Positions 46,043-57,460 of a DNA stretch of 64,000 bases are shown in pieces. The notes under the pieces were generated by a model, which searched no databases, was not told the DNA's origin, and saw only the letters and a program-made list of their open reading frames with translations. The DNA comes from Anaspis maculata (lineage: Eukaryota; Arthropoda; Insecta; Coleoptera; Scraptiidae). Numbering within the stretch: the first letter of the stretch is position 1; every line of letters starts with the position of its first letter. The stretch is from positions 46,726,601-46,790,600 of the forward strand of contig OX421964.1 in assembly GCA_949128115.1 (NCBI GenBank), written 5' to 3'. A program made the position numbers and the translations under genes.

Positions 46043-47994
46043 ACCTTGCATTTTAGAGACAAGCGACAAAATTTGGCACACTTGTTCACTAGACCCTACT
46101 TTTCGATTTAAGAAATGTTGCCACCATCTGCGGTCGTGTAGACACTTTATACAGGGTTCAGTAGAAAAAATTTGTTGAAAAATCGTAAATCGTGAACCAT
46201 AACCGGTGGACGTATGGATATCAGGATATTGATGACTGATTCCATGCCCATGGAGATGCTGCAAACAGTTTTGAAATATCTTGAGGCGTTTCCGAAATAC
46301 TTTGGAAGAAGTGAAATTTCTTCTACTTTTTCTTTTTTCAATAAATCAATTGTTTTTGGAGATATTGAGCTGCAACTTGATATTCCGGCAAACAAATATG
46401 TTTTCAATGAAACGCGATGTGGAGCCATCGACAAAGCCTGCTAGATTCGAAACTAAGATCTTCAATTTTTTTTCCATCATGAGCGCCATCTTTAAAGTGC
46501 CCTTCGTGGAATTGTTGGAAAAACAACAGGTAACGACTTTATTGGACACACACGATGTTTCATCATGAAAAACCAGGTACTCAATTGTGGCGATGACCTC
46601 TTCGCCCAAGAAACGTTATCAAGTTCGTTTTTCTTGTTTTTCCTCAACTTACGTGACAGTCATGACCAAATAAAACTTTGGGTCAAATGAATGTTTGCGA
46701 TATTTCAATCAACATTGTTTTGCAACGTCAGTCACCAAATTTCATCATCATCAGTCGAGTGGTGTTCTTTTGGCAAACAGTTGAACAAAAAGTTACTCAA
46801 ATATTTGTAAAAAGGGCAAAAAATGCAGGGTCACCTTCTGCCCTCAAACCTGATTAAAGAAAATATGTACCCAAAAGTGCTACCAACTGATACTGAAATG
46901 ATTCGGAGGAATGTGCAAGCCAAGCTCAAACTGATTGTTACATTTTAGTTCGCAGGAGGGACGTGAAAAGCGTTGCTACAGCTTATATTTGAAGCGTTTC
47001 TGGCAATATTCAACAAAAAACGCTTCAAATATTAGGCTGTAGCAACACTTTCGACGTCCCTCCTGCAGAAGTAGGATGGAAAAATCCATTTCGGTTCAAC
47101 TTGAAACTACAGCAGACATTCCTCCGAACTCTTTCAGTATCAATTGGTAGCATTTTTGGTAAAAGATTTTCTTTAATCTGGTTTGAAGGGACGATGTGAC
47201 CCTGCCGTTTTCGTTTTTTTCACTAAAGTCGGAGCAAACTTTTTGTTCAACTGTTTGCCAAAAGAACACCACTTGGTTGATGATGATGAAATTCAGTGAC
47301 TGGCTGCACAAAATAATGTGGATTATAATGTGGTCAACATCTTATCGATCCAAAGTTCCATTTGGTGATGGTTATCACCTAAGTTGAGAGAAATCAAGAA
47401 AAACTAACTTGATAACGTTTCTTGGCCGAAGAGGTCATTGCTGCAATTCAGGACTTGGTTTTTCATGATAAAATGAACGCGTGTGTCCAATAACGTCGTT
47501 ACCTGTTGTTTCTTCAACAATTTCACGAAGGGCAATTTGGAGATGGCGCTCACGATGGAAAAAAAGTTGAAGATCTCAGTTTCGAATCTAGCAGGCTTTG
47601 TCGATGGCTCCACACCGCGTTTCATTATAAACATATTTGTTTGCCGGAATATCAAGTTGCAGCTCAATATCTCCAAAAACAACTGATTTATTGAAAAAAT
47701 AAGAAAGTTGAAGAAATTTCACTTCTTCCAACGTATTTCGGAAACGCCTCAAGATATTTTAAAACTGTTTGAAGTACCTTCATGGGCATGGAATCAGTCA
47801 TCAATATCCTGATTTTACATACGTCCACCGGTTATGGTTCACGATTTACGATTTTTCAACAAATTTTTTCTACTGAACCCTGTATAAAGTGTCTGCGCGA
47901 TTTCCGCAGATGGTGGCAACATTTCTTAAATCGAAGAGTAGGGTCTAATGAACAGGTGTGCCAAATTTCGTCGCTTGTCTCGAAAATGCAAGGT
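46043..47994. repeat. 1.95-kb nested palindrome
   Basis: Three concentric layers share a centre near 47010-47018. The outer layer, about 107 bp per arm, runs from ACCTTGCATTTTAGAGACAAG to CTTGTCTCGAAAATGCAAGGT. The middle layer, 46150-47884, starts TACAGGGTTCAGTAG and ends CTACTGAACCCTGTA. The core, 46952-47066, pairs GCAGGAGGGACG with CGTCCCTCCTGC around a loop of about 20 nt. The arms next to the core differ more than the core itself. Mirrored open frames occur in both arms (for example 46281-46568 plus and 47404-47682 minus) and are not independent genes. Confidence 0.88.
46952..47066. repeat. Core hairpin of the nested palindrome
   Basis: GCAGGAGGGACGTGAAAAGC pairs with GCAACACTTTCGACGTCCCTCCTGC-type sequence, and TTTGAAGCGTTT pairs with AACGCTTCAAA, leaving about 20 nt unpaired. 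The better match of this core compared with the flanking arms suggests it is a younger or separate unit. Confidence 0.75.
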
Positions 47995-48185
47995 GGGTCC
48001 CATTCATGTCGCTTAACGTCCGTACTAAAAAGAAGCATCAGAAGAAGGGAGTCATTTTTGGACGTTTATGGAAGAAAACCGTGTCACGTGGTACGGGCAG
48101 CGTATTTTGATTGGGTTTTAGTCACACTTATGGAAATTTCATATTGTTTTGGCAGCGTTCTGATGGGCTCACGTGAAAAGATTGG

Positions 48186-48520
48186 AAAAAAAAAAAAAAA
48201 AAAAGTATTCGAAATGTGGTGTTACAGGCGCATAATGAAAATACCATGGATAGATAGGGTTAGCAATGAGGAAGTACTATAAAGAGTAGGGGAAGAAGAA
48301 GGGGAAATACCTAGTACAGAAAATGAGAAATGGTACGTTACCTGGACACCTTCTATGACACGGAGGACCAGTTCGTGATATACTCGAGGCCGTGGTGGGA
48401 ATGAAGAAACGCAGAAGTAGACCCATGTCAATTTCAATTGTTGCTCCTAGATATACTTAGGGATGTAGGATGTTCGACCTTTAGAGAAATGTGTAGGCAA
48501 GCGCAGGATAGGAAGTGATA
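48186..48520 (+). pseudogene. C-terminal fragment of a non-LTR reverse transcriptase
   Basis: After an A19 run (48186-48204) one frame reads FEMWCYRRIMKIPWIDRVSN then EEVL, a conserved C-terminal segment of many non-LTR retrotransposon polymerases (consensus close to FEMWCYRRMLKISW). After stops and frameshifts, GHLL and, near 48455-48515, RDVGCSTFREMCRQAQDRK continue the same region. The catalytic domain is absent. The fragment lies just right of the nested palindrome; a long open frame (47782-48282) fuses palindrome arm to this piece by chance. Confidence 0.75.
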
Positions 48521-48984
48521 AAAGTATACGCATCTGTCTGAGGACTCAGTCTTCTAGTCTGAGGACTGAGAACTTTGTGATGCTGATTTTTCAAACCGCA
48601 TTTTTTGGTATTGTAGGTATGGAAATACTGATGGCTGAAAGCTTCAATTTACTTCTATCAAATGACGTTAAAATCTCGATGTCGGCCAAATTGGACTTGA
48701 AGGATTCGCGAATTACGCCGACGATATGTCGGTACACTACAATCTCAAATAAAGCCGTTGCTCTAAAGAAAAGTCAGGGGCTCTAAGCAGCTCATTTTGC
48801 CTCTCGGCCAACGCACAACCCCTTTCCATGAACTTCCCTCTCGGTCAGTCGCGACATCTCACGGATATGTCGGAATATTTTGTCGTCGCACATGCTAGAT
48901 TTGTTACTTCGGTGGTGGCGCTTCACTGGGTACAACTAGTTTTTGATACCAATTATCACTGACAATTTCAACGAAGACGGTTAA

Positions 48985-49890
48985 ATCTTGACTTCCGAGA
49001 TCTCCGATAAACAAGGTACACTTTCATATGGTAAAAGTGTCCGGTACAATATGATGTTCTGCACCTTTGCGATGCACGATTTCGAAATCGTATTGCTGCA
49101 TCTGAACCTATCTCGCCAGTCTTCCCACGGGATCCTTATTCAGATTGCATATAACCATCGTAAGCTGTGATGGTGGTCCGTTACAACTGTGAAATAAATA
49201 CTTTCCAGGAACTGTTGAAGTTTTTTTACCGCCCACAGTACCGCCAAGCATTCCTTTTCTGTGGTTACGAAAATTTGTTCCCGCCGTTTCTGATGTGTTT
49301 GCTTGACTTTATCCGGCGTTGGTTGAGTTGGAACGGTGACCAAACCATAATAGCTGGGCAAGCCAAACAGAGGGTAAGTCATAATGCTAGCAAAAAGAGC
49401 TGTACATTCGAATGAGTCTTGGTTTTTTGAAACGCCCCATTCACGCCACATATAAAGTCGTCATTCACGTCAAGATAAATGTATCATATCAGCTAGGCCA
49501 TCCATACCTATAAAACAGCGAACGTTCGTCTGTGTCTCCGAGACCGAAATGTCGACGACGTCTCTGACCTTGCATAGATCGACCTCGAGTCCATGAAATT
49601 TATCACAGGGCCGAGGTATTTCAGCTCAGGTTTGCAGAAGATACATTTCTCCCGATTCAGTGTAAATCTAGCGTCGCTAAGCCGATATATGAATATATAG
49701 AACCAACAGTGAACACTTCCAAAGGACTTTTGAAGAAGTTGGTAAGATGATGGCTTAGTTCAAGTATCAAAGAAATCATAGCCTCTATGACACAATCAAC
49801 ACAACGTTGGAGAGTTGCTGGGGCATTATGCAATCCAAATGATACTTCTTGAACTAGAACAGTCCTCTGTTGGATGCATAGTAGCAAGTA
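48985..49890 (-). pseudogene. Ty3/gypsy polyprotein fragment (reverse transcriptase to RNase H), decayed
   Basis: Read on the minus strand, pieces appear in the expected order. EVSFGLHNAPATLQR (49850-49806) is the FGLxNAPATF reverse transcriptase motif. FTLNREKCIFCKPELKYLG (near 49670-49610) is the thumb/connection segment. QDSFE and LFASIMTYPLF precede the RNase H domain. EKECLAVLWAVKKLQQFLE and VVTDHHHSLRWL form the RNase H core. GRLARW and DFEIVHRKG are the following connection. Stops and frameshifts separate them. The catalytic YxDD box is not visible, integrase is missing and no LTR was found next to it. Confidence 0.85.
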
Positions 49891-50019
49891 GCCGCAATGT
49901 ACTGCTTTGATCAGCTTCCAGAAGTCGAATCAAAACCAGTATGTTCCATTCCTCTTCTTGACAAGCACAACCGAAGACGCGCCTGTTCGATCGTTCAGTG
50001 GTCTCAAATAACTACTTTA

Positions 50020-50293
50020 TTATAGTTATGCCTTCATAACATCATAACTGCGGTATATTATAACATATTATATTTTCAATACCACCCACAAATTAGCGAT
50101 AAAAGTCTCACTTTTGGTAGACGTCGTGGGTAAAATAGCTATCGGTTAATTTTTTACGACAAAATTTTATCTTCAACATTTGAATTAGGTAAAAGTACAG
50201 CTACTATAAAAGGCTACCCGATTCGTCCGCCATTTTATGATAAAAGTCAGATTGACGTGCCGATATCATGCGTCTTTTTGCCTTTAGTAAACC
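50020..50293. other. No gene seen
   Basis: Unassigned AT-rich spacer. Confidence 0.4.
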
Positions 50294-50416
50294 TATCATG
50301 TGATCAGTTGAATTCCTAATTTAGGCAGGCTGTGGCCGGATCGAAATCAGGGGTGCGAAGCTGCATTTGGCTAGGGCACAGCCTGCCTTAATTAGAAATG
50401 CAATTGATCACACGAT
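50294..50416. repeat. 123-nt hairpin, copy 2
   Basis: ATCATGTGATCAGTTGAATT pairs with AATGCAATTGATCACACGAT, and CAGGCTGTG pairs with CACAGCCTG. Total length and the offset of AGGCTGTGGCC (33 nt from the left end) are the same as in the hairpin at 17278-17400. The outer stems differ between copies but remain paired. TTGATCA-ACG near the right end is also shared. Confidence 0.78.
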
Positions 50417-50896
50417 ATATAGTTTTTTGAAAACAACGTAAAGCTATGGACGTCAAGTTTGGCGTTAGATGCATCATTGATATTCGAAAGTAAAATTGAC
50501 AAATGTTGAGGTGTGCAGCATTCAACTGCAATATTCTTTTAAAATATGGCTTCAAATTCTATACAATTAATTGTGATTCTTTTAGTATTTAGTTCTTGTA
50601 TGTGAAAATCAGAATAATTTGGCACAGGTAGTTTTCCAGCCGTTGTAGGAGGGACCAAACCTCAAGTTGTGTACTAGATCCAAAAAGCCCCTAGAGAGTT
50701 CGTCACCTGAATCGACTCTCACAGCTCTAGGGGCATAATAAAGTGCCTGCTCGGGAAGAGCAATACCTATACTTAGTGCGACAATCCATGTGACTTGTAA
50801 ATTAGTAGTACGCAGTGATAAACAGTGCGGTGTTTTAAACGTTTGCCTCTCATTCATCAAAGTACCCAAAGCAAATTCGTGACACCACTTTGAATG

Positions 50897-51850
50897 CGCG
50901 ATATTAGTGGTGATGTCATAGTCGCCATTTTCAAATGCCGGATCCAACAATGATCCGAGAACAAAAGGAAACATCAGAAACTATTTTTTGATAGCATTAC
51001 CACAGGCATTACCTTGCATATTCAACTATATTGGGGTAAGAAGTGACAAACTACAGAACCTAGAGGACATTTAGGAGCATATTCCATTTTTTTATCTTTT
51101 CTCCAAAAAAATTTATCAGCAAAAGAAGTTTGAAAGTGACAGCAATGACAGCGTATTTTGGCGTGACATAACCTCAAAGCGCAAACAATACTGCACCCTG
51201 CACCTGCACCAGACAACAACGAGAACCAGTCAACCACACAGCAAAGTGCAGAGCTGCGGATGTGTAGGAGAAGCTTTTTTGTGATTTCTAGTTGATCATT
51301 TTGTAGTGAAAATGGTAAGTAATGTGTTGGGCATCAGATTGTAAACACTACAATGAGGGACGAAAATGTGAATTTCTCACATTTCCGAAAGACGAAACGG
51401 AAAAAAAAAACAAATCGAAGAATCTTTTGACATACCTAGATGTTGGTTAATTTCAACTCTCAACTTCTCCAACACGTCCGCAGCTCTGCACTTTGCTGTG
51501 TGGGGTTGACTGGTTCTCGTTATTGTCTAGTGCAGGTATCTTAGGTGAAGGTGCAGTGTTGTTTGTGCGTTTGCGCTTCGAGGTTATGTTGCGCCAACAT
51601 ACGCTGTCATAGCTGTCACTTTCAAATTTCTTTTGCTGATGAAATCTTCATCTTCAAGAAAAAAGATAAAAAATTGGAATATGCTCCAAAATGGCCTCTA
51701 GGTTCTGTAGTTTGTCACTTCGTACCCCAATATAGTTGAATATGCAAGGTGATGTTACCAAAAAATAATTTCTGAAATTCCCTTTGTTCTTGGACCATTG
51801 TTGGATCCGGCATTTAAAAATGGCGATCCTGACGTCACACTAATATCGCG
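50897..51850. mobile_element. Foldback element enclosing a THAP-like exon
   Basis: The left arm 50897-51273 and right arm 51464-51850 are inverted copies. GCGCGATATTAGTG, GCCGGATCCAACAATG, GACAAACTACAGAACCTAGAGG and CTTTGCTGTGTGG-type blocks recur in reverse complement. The 190-bp spacer carries the short THAP-like frame (51322-51450). The arms look about 10-15% diverged by eye, with indels. An element with long inverted arms around a transposase-type DNA-binding module could be a non-autonomous P-like or other THAP transposon. The class is uncertain. Confidence 0.8.
51322..51450 (+). CDS. THAP-like zinc-finger N-terminus, 42 residues
   Basis: Starts MCWASDCKHYNEG and continues to CEFLTFPKDETEKK before a stop. 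The C-x4-C pair at the extreme N-terminus, followed about 15 residues later by a hydrophobic-FPKD segment, matches the start of THAP (C2CH) domains such as those of P-element transposases, which bind transposon DNA. The usual downstream C-x2-H pair, the central tryptophan and the AVPTIF box are missing, so this is a fragment or a first exon. It is the only coding signal in the spacer of the foldback element at 50897-51850. The identification rests on a short motif. Confidence 0.55.
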   Translation: MCWASDCKHYNEGRKCEFLTFPKDETEKKNKSKNLLTYLDVG

Positions 51851-53452
51851 TATTAGGGCTTTCTCCAGTACAATAAAAAAGAAGTTTCAGAAGGTTTTGG
51901 AAAAATAGTAAAACGACCTAAAATTTAACTTTACGGTGAAATGGTATGAACATTAGGAGCTGCTATCATTCTTGAGAAACGTGATAACAAAAAAGCCTGT
52001 AAGTGCAGCCTTCAGACACATCTGAATGATGTAAAAAGCAAGACAATGGATATTATGACACTAACGCGAACAATTTAGTACACTCGAATTTTCCACCTTA
52101 ACTAAATCGCATTTGAAGAAGGTGCCTGAGTAGGTACAGTTTGTTTTAATGACAGTAATAGATCCCAGCCATGATGATACCGCAAACAGCGCAACTGTTG
52201 AGAAGTGCAATTGTTGTCAAAGTTGGCGTGTCAACTGCAAATTAGCTTTGATGATGGACACACAAAGAAATAATACATATAAATTATTATAATACCGGCG
52301 TGTGCACCTACGCCTCGAAATTCAAAAATTATGAATTTCCCGCCCCTAATGTTCCTTTATTGCCTTTATTAATATAGCATTTTATTGCGTAAGCTGACGT
52401 TTCAATTTGGATTCATATTCAGTCACAAGCTGTTTTATCGGTCCTATTTCACCCATCTTATGTGAAACGAGCCGTATTTAACGATATCTCCCGGCACTAA
52501 GCCCATGTTTACATACATGGAGTCGCGCTGCTGGAAATATTTTATAACTCTCCGAGACGTGCTCACTTTATGTCAATCTTTTAGCCATTAGACTTGTGAA
52601 ATTGTTGCCGAGCACCGTAGGCATAAGGCCGAGCATAAGGCATTTTGTATCCGCATGCGTTCTAATATCAAATGCGGATATCTAACTACCTATTAAAGTG
52701 ATAATAAGTATGATTTTCTGACTGCTTTGCACGGGATTGTTTGCATAATAGCTGCCAAACTGTAATTTAGCTAACGTCAAGGTCGTGGCTTGACTTTAAC
52801 TGTTAAGTTGACCCCGCCATAACCAATGCGGTTTAACAATTTTGCACAGATCCAGGTTTGATCGAAATGATATTATGATTGTATAATCAATTTCACAACA
52901 TTTTCCATTAGAATAAACCATGGAAATTTGCATTTGTTTTAAAAATAATGTGCGTTTGGTGAGTCAAATCGAGCTTATAGTCGACCAAAAATCACGATTT
53001 TGGTTTCCACCCTAGGGACTTGACGTGTCATACCTTTTTGGGATTCCCCACAACACCAGCAAAAATAAGCCATGAAACGTTTTTGTATCGCGTAGCTCAA
53101 GACCGCCATCTTGGAAAAACCGCGCCAAATATGTAGTTCTTGTGGTTTGTATTTTTTTTTGGCATCAACGGCACCTTCAATTGGAAAAATGGAACTGAAT
53201 AAAATTAAACAACAAAATTCACTATAAATATCTCCCAGCACCGTTTTCTGACAGGTCTCGTTACTCCAAATATGACAGTTCATAATTTTGCTATGGCAAA
53301 TTTTTTTATTCAACTAATTGCATAACTTTATTAATATTTTCGAGCACACCCGATGATATTTATACAAACCGAACTCCACGTCATTATCTTTCATAGTCAC
53401 GCACGCAGGTCGCAGTGCAGAAAGGATCCTCCGAGACCAACGGCCACCTCTA
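51851..53452. other. No gene seen
   Basis: Unassigned. A 112-codon minus-strand frame (52975-53313) shows no domain. AAGATGGCGGTC (read on the minus strand, near 53101-53112) is a YY1-like string. Confidence 0.4.
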
Positions 53453-54390
53453 ATCTACAATCTACAATCTAATAGGACTTTCCAGAGGGCTGTACGAGAG
53501 CATCCTCGGGTTCCTGATGGGATTCGTTTGCAGTCATTGAAGCAGCGACTCTGAACCTTGATGATTTCACAATTTTGAAGATTGTGTTTGCACGAGCTTA
53601 GTTCAAATTTGTGTTCGTAACAGCCATGGAAAGGGTGCTCTTATACCCTTGAAAAACACATGGTTCGGAGGATCCTCTTCTGCATAAGCAACAGGTCAGC
53701 GACATGACAACTCGACCCCCAGGACAAGATGCCATAGTTCAATGCTTGCTGACTGAACATGACCGAAGTAGTACAGCTTATAAGCACGTCGAGGGACACA
53801 TGTAACCATAAGCGCCACAGGACAAAGCATGCAGTCGACAACTTGCCAGACAAATGGGCCACATGCCACATGCGGCTCCCACGAAAGCCTCGCGTCAATA
53901 AACAAACCCAGAAATCTAACACACTCACTCTGTCTGACTGAAGTACCATCCATTCTGATCCAAAGGCTCCGGTTCCTGGTTCTGTTGGAAGAGAAAATCA
54001 TCTCCGTTTTCCACCTGTTTAGGATGAGCCCGTTGTCAGCACAATATTCCGCCATGCGGGAAACGGCAGTGGAGGCTCGCCGGGACAGCTCCTCGGCATT
54101 CAAGCAGCTGACGGTGGCGGAAGTGTCGTCGGCATATTGCGTGAAATGAACGGTGGGACCGATATCTAACTCATTGATAAAAATCAAAAAGAGCAGGGGG
54201 CCCAAGATACTACCCTGTGGAACACCCGAGGATACACGCCCAAGTCCAGACAAGTAGAAAACACCCCCACCTCTCAGCAGCACACGTTGCGTCCTGTCAC
54301 TCCTGTCTGAGAGATAGGACGAGATTCAATCAAGAGGACGTCCGCGCACACCGTAGCAGGACTAGCAGGATAAGTACTATCCTACCAACA
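53453..54390 (-). pseudogene. 5'-truncated non-LTR retrotransposon with reverse transcriptase core
   Basis: On the minus strand, VSSGVPQGSILGPLLFLIF (about 54240-54180) is the conserved palm segment. YADDTSA (about 54135) is the catalytic box, then GLILNRWKTEMIF and VRFLGLFIDARLSWEPHV. At about 53880 the frame shifts, and the continuation runs LNYGILSWG and LLLMQKRILRT in the second frame. Further stops follow. The N-terminal endonuclease is absent. The 3' end (low coordinates) carries AATCTAC repeated three times, a short tandem tail. Similar AATCTAC strings at the other edge (54388-54415) make the exact target duplication ambiguous. It belongs to the Jockey/CR1/R1-type group. Confidence 0.9.
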
Positions 54391-54400
54391 ATCTACCAAA

Positions 54401-54774
54401 CAACACAATCTACCAAGTGGCATCAACCCTAATAAAACTCAAGGTCCATACAGTCTTGACCATCAAGCATCTGGACTATTTTACTTTTTTTGTGTTTTGG
54501 CGGAGAAGGGGTGGACTGTCGATGAAATATGTAGGGACCTTTCTTGTAGACAATGAAATTTCCATCAATTTAGTACTTTTTTCCCAAGTGGCATCGTTCA
54601 CGAGATGAACGCTAAAAACTGATCCTCAAGTTCTTCTCGAGGCCATAAAGTTCGAAGCTCACAGTGGATTCTTGAGGACTTTTGACTTTTAGCATGTTGA
54701 ACCACATGCTTAATTGAGATTATATGCAAAAATTCGGCTGGGTTAAATTTTTGTTCGCTATAATTCCTGGACTA
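54401..54774 (+). mobile_element. Single right arm of the TAGTCCAGG foldback family (copy 3)
   Basis: CAACACAATCTACCAAGTGGCAT, CTCAAGGTCCATACAGTCTT, GATCCTCAAGTTCTTCTCGAGG and, at the end, AATTCCTGGACTA match the right arms at 32620-33018 and 39440-39828. The left arm and centre are missing; the truncated retrotransposon lies directly to the left. Confidence 0.8.
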
Positions 54775-55071
54775 AATGTGAACACATTTTCTTTTTTCCG
54801 TTATAGGGACTAAGGATATGCCCTAACAGGGTACAAGCACACAGCTCTGGAAGACGTTACAGAGTACATTTAACATGATTCCTACACTGGCTGTCAATTC
54901 TCTTTTGACAATTTTATTTTAACCTGCCAACTGTGAATCGAAAATGTACCTCCATTGACGAACCTTGGATAGGTAAAATTGGAAAGATCTATGCCTATCC
55001 GCAGGAGACACAAAATGGATGAAAATCACAAATTCGAGGTCCTCAGTTAAAATTCACACAAATTCCTATAC

Positions 55072-55852
55072 TTACCTGGCGTAGGGGTTACCGCGATCAT
55101 CAAACCCAATAGTACCAAATCCACCCATGTGACATCCACTCTCAGAAAAGAAACCTGCCCTGAGGTTTTCTTGAATAACCACCCGATTCCTCAAAAAGAC
55201 GACGTAAAATATCTCGGCATCCATCTGGATCGACGCCTGACGTGGGGAAAACATATCTGGAGCAAATGACTACAACTGGGCCTCACCTACAGGAAGATGT
55301 TCTGGTTACTGAATAGAAACTCGCACCTTAGCATTGAAAATAAGGTCCTGCTATATAAATCCATCATAAAACCTATTTGGTTATATGGCATTCAACTGTG
55401 GGGCTCGGCTAGTGAGTCAAACGTCTTGAAACTGCAAAGATTTCAATCGAAGACTTTGCGTGCTATTTGTAATGCGCCGTGGTTCGTCCCAAATCACGTT
55501 CTACATCATGACCTGAATATCACCACAGTTAAGGAAGAGATCTCCATCCAAAGCAAGAAATACCAAGACCGACTCTCCGACCATCCTAACCAACTAGCTG
55601 TAAACCTTCTCGTCGACATTCCTAGTAGAAGACTGAAAAGATTCGACCCCCTGGACCTACCTCAACGAAGCAATATCAGCATAGATGCAGGGAGCCCAAA
55701 AAACATAGCAAAATTGTAAGGATTGTTATGTAAAGAGAAAAGAGCTGGCTGCTGGGTCAGTGTCTATACTATGTCAGAATCAAATTTTATTTAATTTACT
55801 GAATGTTTATAAAAACAGATTGTAAATATACATGGGTGACAATAAAAAAAAA
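55072..55852 (+). pseudogene. 5'-truncated Jockey-type retrotransposon with poly(A) and target duplication
   Basis: Plus-strand translation gives the C-terminal part of the polymerase. It runs from DDVKYLGIHLDRRLTWGKH, a stop at about 55268, then YKSIIKPIWLYGIQLWGSAS, LQRFQSKTLRAICNAPWF and a QDRLSDHPNQLA tail to a stop near 55719. This is the arrangement of Jockey-clade elements. A short 3' untranslated region ends in an A-rich tail (55841-55853). The 14-bp duplication ACAAATTCCTATAC at 55058-55071 and 55853-55866 marks the insertion. The catalytic YADD region lies upstream of the 5' truncation and is absent. Confidence 0.93.
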
Positions 55853-55866
55853 ACAAATTCCTATAC

Positions 55867-57200
55867 GCAGATTTTTGCTGGCTGACTGTTTCTGGAATTT
55901 GGATTAATAATAAAAATAAACAAAATGCAGGTGCGTCTACAAATGTGTCTAGACGTTCGTTGCTTGGTTACAAATTTAGTGAGATTTCGAGCGGTTTTTT
56001 GGCTGGCACAGAGCAAAGGATCGGTGCTTCCTCTGCTACACTTTTTGGAGCGACGCGTCAGGTTTCTTCGACACGAGCGTCGAAAGTTTCAGTTTCAGCT
56101 TTATACCTACGCGGTGGTAGGTACGTAATTCATCATGATTGGGAGATTAGAGCGCTTAAATAATGAGACATAGGACTAGACTCCAAATAACCACTTTTTG
56201 AGACGGCTTCCTTTCGTTCGAGTTTAAACTGCGCAAATGACAGCAAAAAAGTTCTAAAATTAAAGCGCCGATAAAAACCAGGATGTTGTTCTTTTCGTAC
56301 TTAATTTACACAGGTAAACGTACAACCTACCTAATAACCGCGTGATTCATTTGAAGATGTTCTCACGATCGCATTAGGAAATATGTCAAAGAAATCGCGA
56401 GCCTGTAGTTATCCATCGTGCCGACTCATCATGTGATGGATATGTCATCTCGCAGAAGGAATACCCGCACACTACCTATATTATACCCACTACTACACTA
56501 TACTACGTTACTACCGGATGTCACAATAGTGTCATTAATAGTGGAAGAAACCGCAAAATCTGTCGCCGGCGCCCCATCTCTCTAATTGAAGACCACCCTT
56601 GGGCTGTTGAAACACTGCCGAGGACCTAATTGGCCAGTTCCTCTTGTCATTTCGCCGATTTTAAAATGATTGCTGATGTTCCCTCTCTCTGATGATGTTT
56701 GATTAATTAGTTTCGCTCAATATGGTAGTCGACGGTTGCTGTGGCTTGTCGGCAATTTCTTCGTCTTGTGATGATTGATAAATAATGATTGATCGTGGCC
56801 GGTTGAATTATCGATGTTTGACAGATGAGCTATTGTGTTAATGTGGAGGATTACAGCCAGTTAGAAATCGTAATGGCGTTGTCGTTACTCGGCAATTACA
56901 TTATGACCATCAGGTCGTTCACCACTCCTCCTTTATACTCTGTTAAGTCTGCAATCCATTAGGTATTTAGAAGAAAAAACGTGAAATGGGAATCTAACTA
57001 ATAGGTACCTATAGTCTATACCCATAGTGCCTAACCAATAACCATGCATCTTATTCAAAGTTCAAAAAGTTTATATACCTAGTGTTGTTAAGGAGATAAT
57101 TCTTCCAGAAGAAAACAACAATTTTGTGGAAAATACGCGCTAAAATTTACCACTCTGCGACTCGAGCTGCGACTTATACATTTTGTTGTGCGGCTTATTA
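55867..57200. other. No gene seen
   Basis: Unassigned. It includes two overlapping 67-72 codon frames near 55925-56163 with no motif. Confidence 0.4.
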
Positions 57201-57258
57201 TTATTTTATTATCTGCATCAGCGAAAACTTTTTGTGATCCTCATCCTCCTGATGACAA

Positions 57259-57441
57259 GTGGACCCAAAAAAGAAACTCTCAAATCCTAACAAGCCGGCA
57301 ATTTCAGTCCTCACAAAAACAGCATCATTTGATAAAACCATGGCCATCAGAAAGCAAACATCATCTCGCATTGGTAAAAAGACAGTGCAGACCATAATCC
57401 ATTTCACGTATCGGTCATCAATAACAGATTCTAATATGTAA
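57259..57441 (+). CDS. 60-codon open frame, unrecognised
   Basis: A Lys/Thr/Ser-rich frame (KKKLSNPNKPAISVLTK) ending at a stop at 57441. It overlaps a 116-codon minus-strand frame (57201-57551). No family recognised; possibly a decayed exon. Confidence 0.15.
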   Translation: MDPKKKLSNPNKPAISVLTKTASFDKTMAIRKQTSSRIGKKTVQTIIHFTYRSSITDSNM

Positions 57442-57460
57442 ACAGGTTGTGCACACAATC

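Noticed and set aside
47782..48282. 166-codon plus frame 47782-48282
   Set aside because: It joins palindrome-arm sequence to a non-LTR polymerase fragment through an A19 run; the parts have different origins.
50609..50974. 121-codon minus frame 50609-50974
   Set aside because: It runs from unassigned DNA into the arm of the foldback element and shows no domain; its length is within chance expectation.
53380..53460. Left half of the third foldback copy to the left of the retrotransposon at 53453
   Set aside because: The expected arm sequence is not present there, so I cannot claim the retrotransposon inserted inside an intact foldback.
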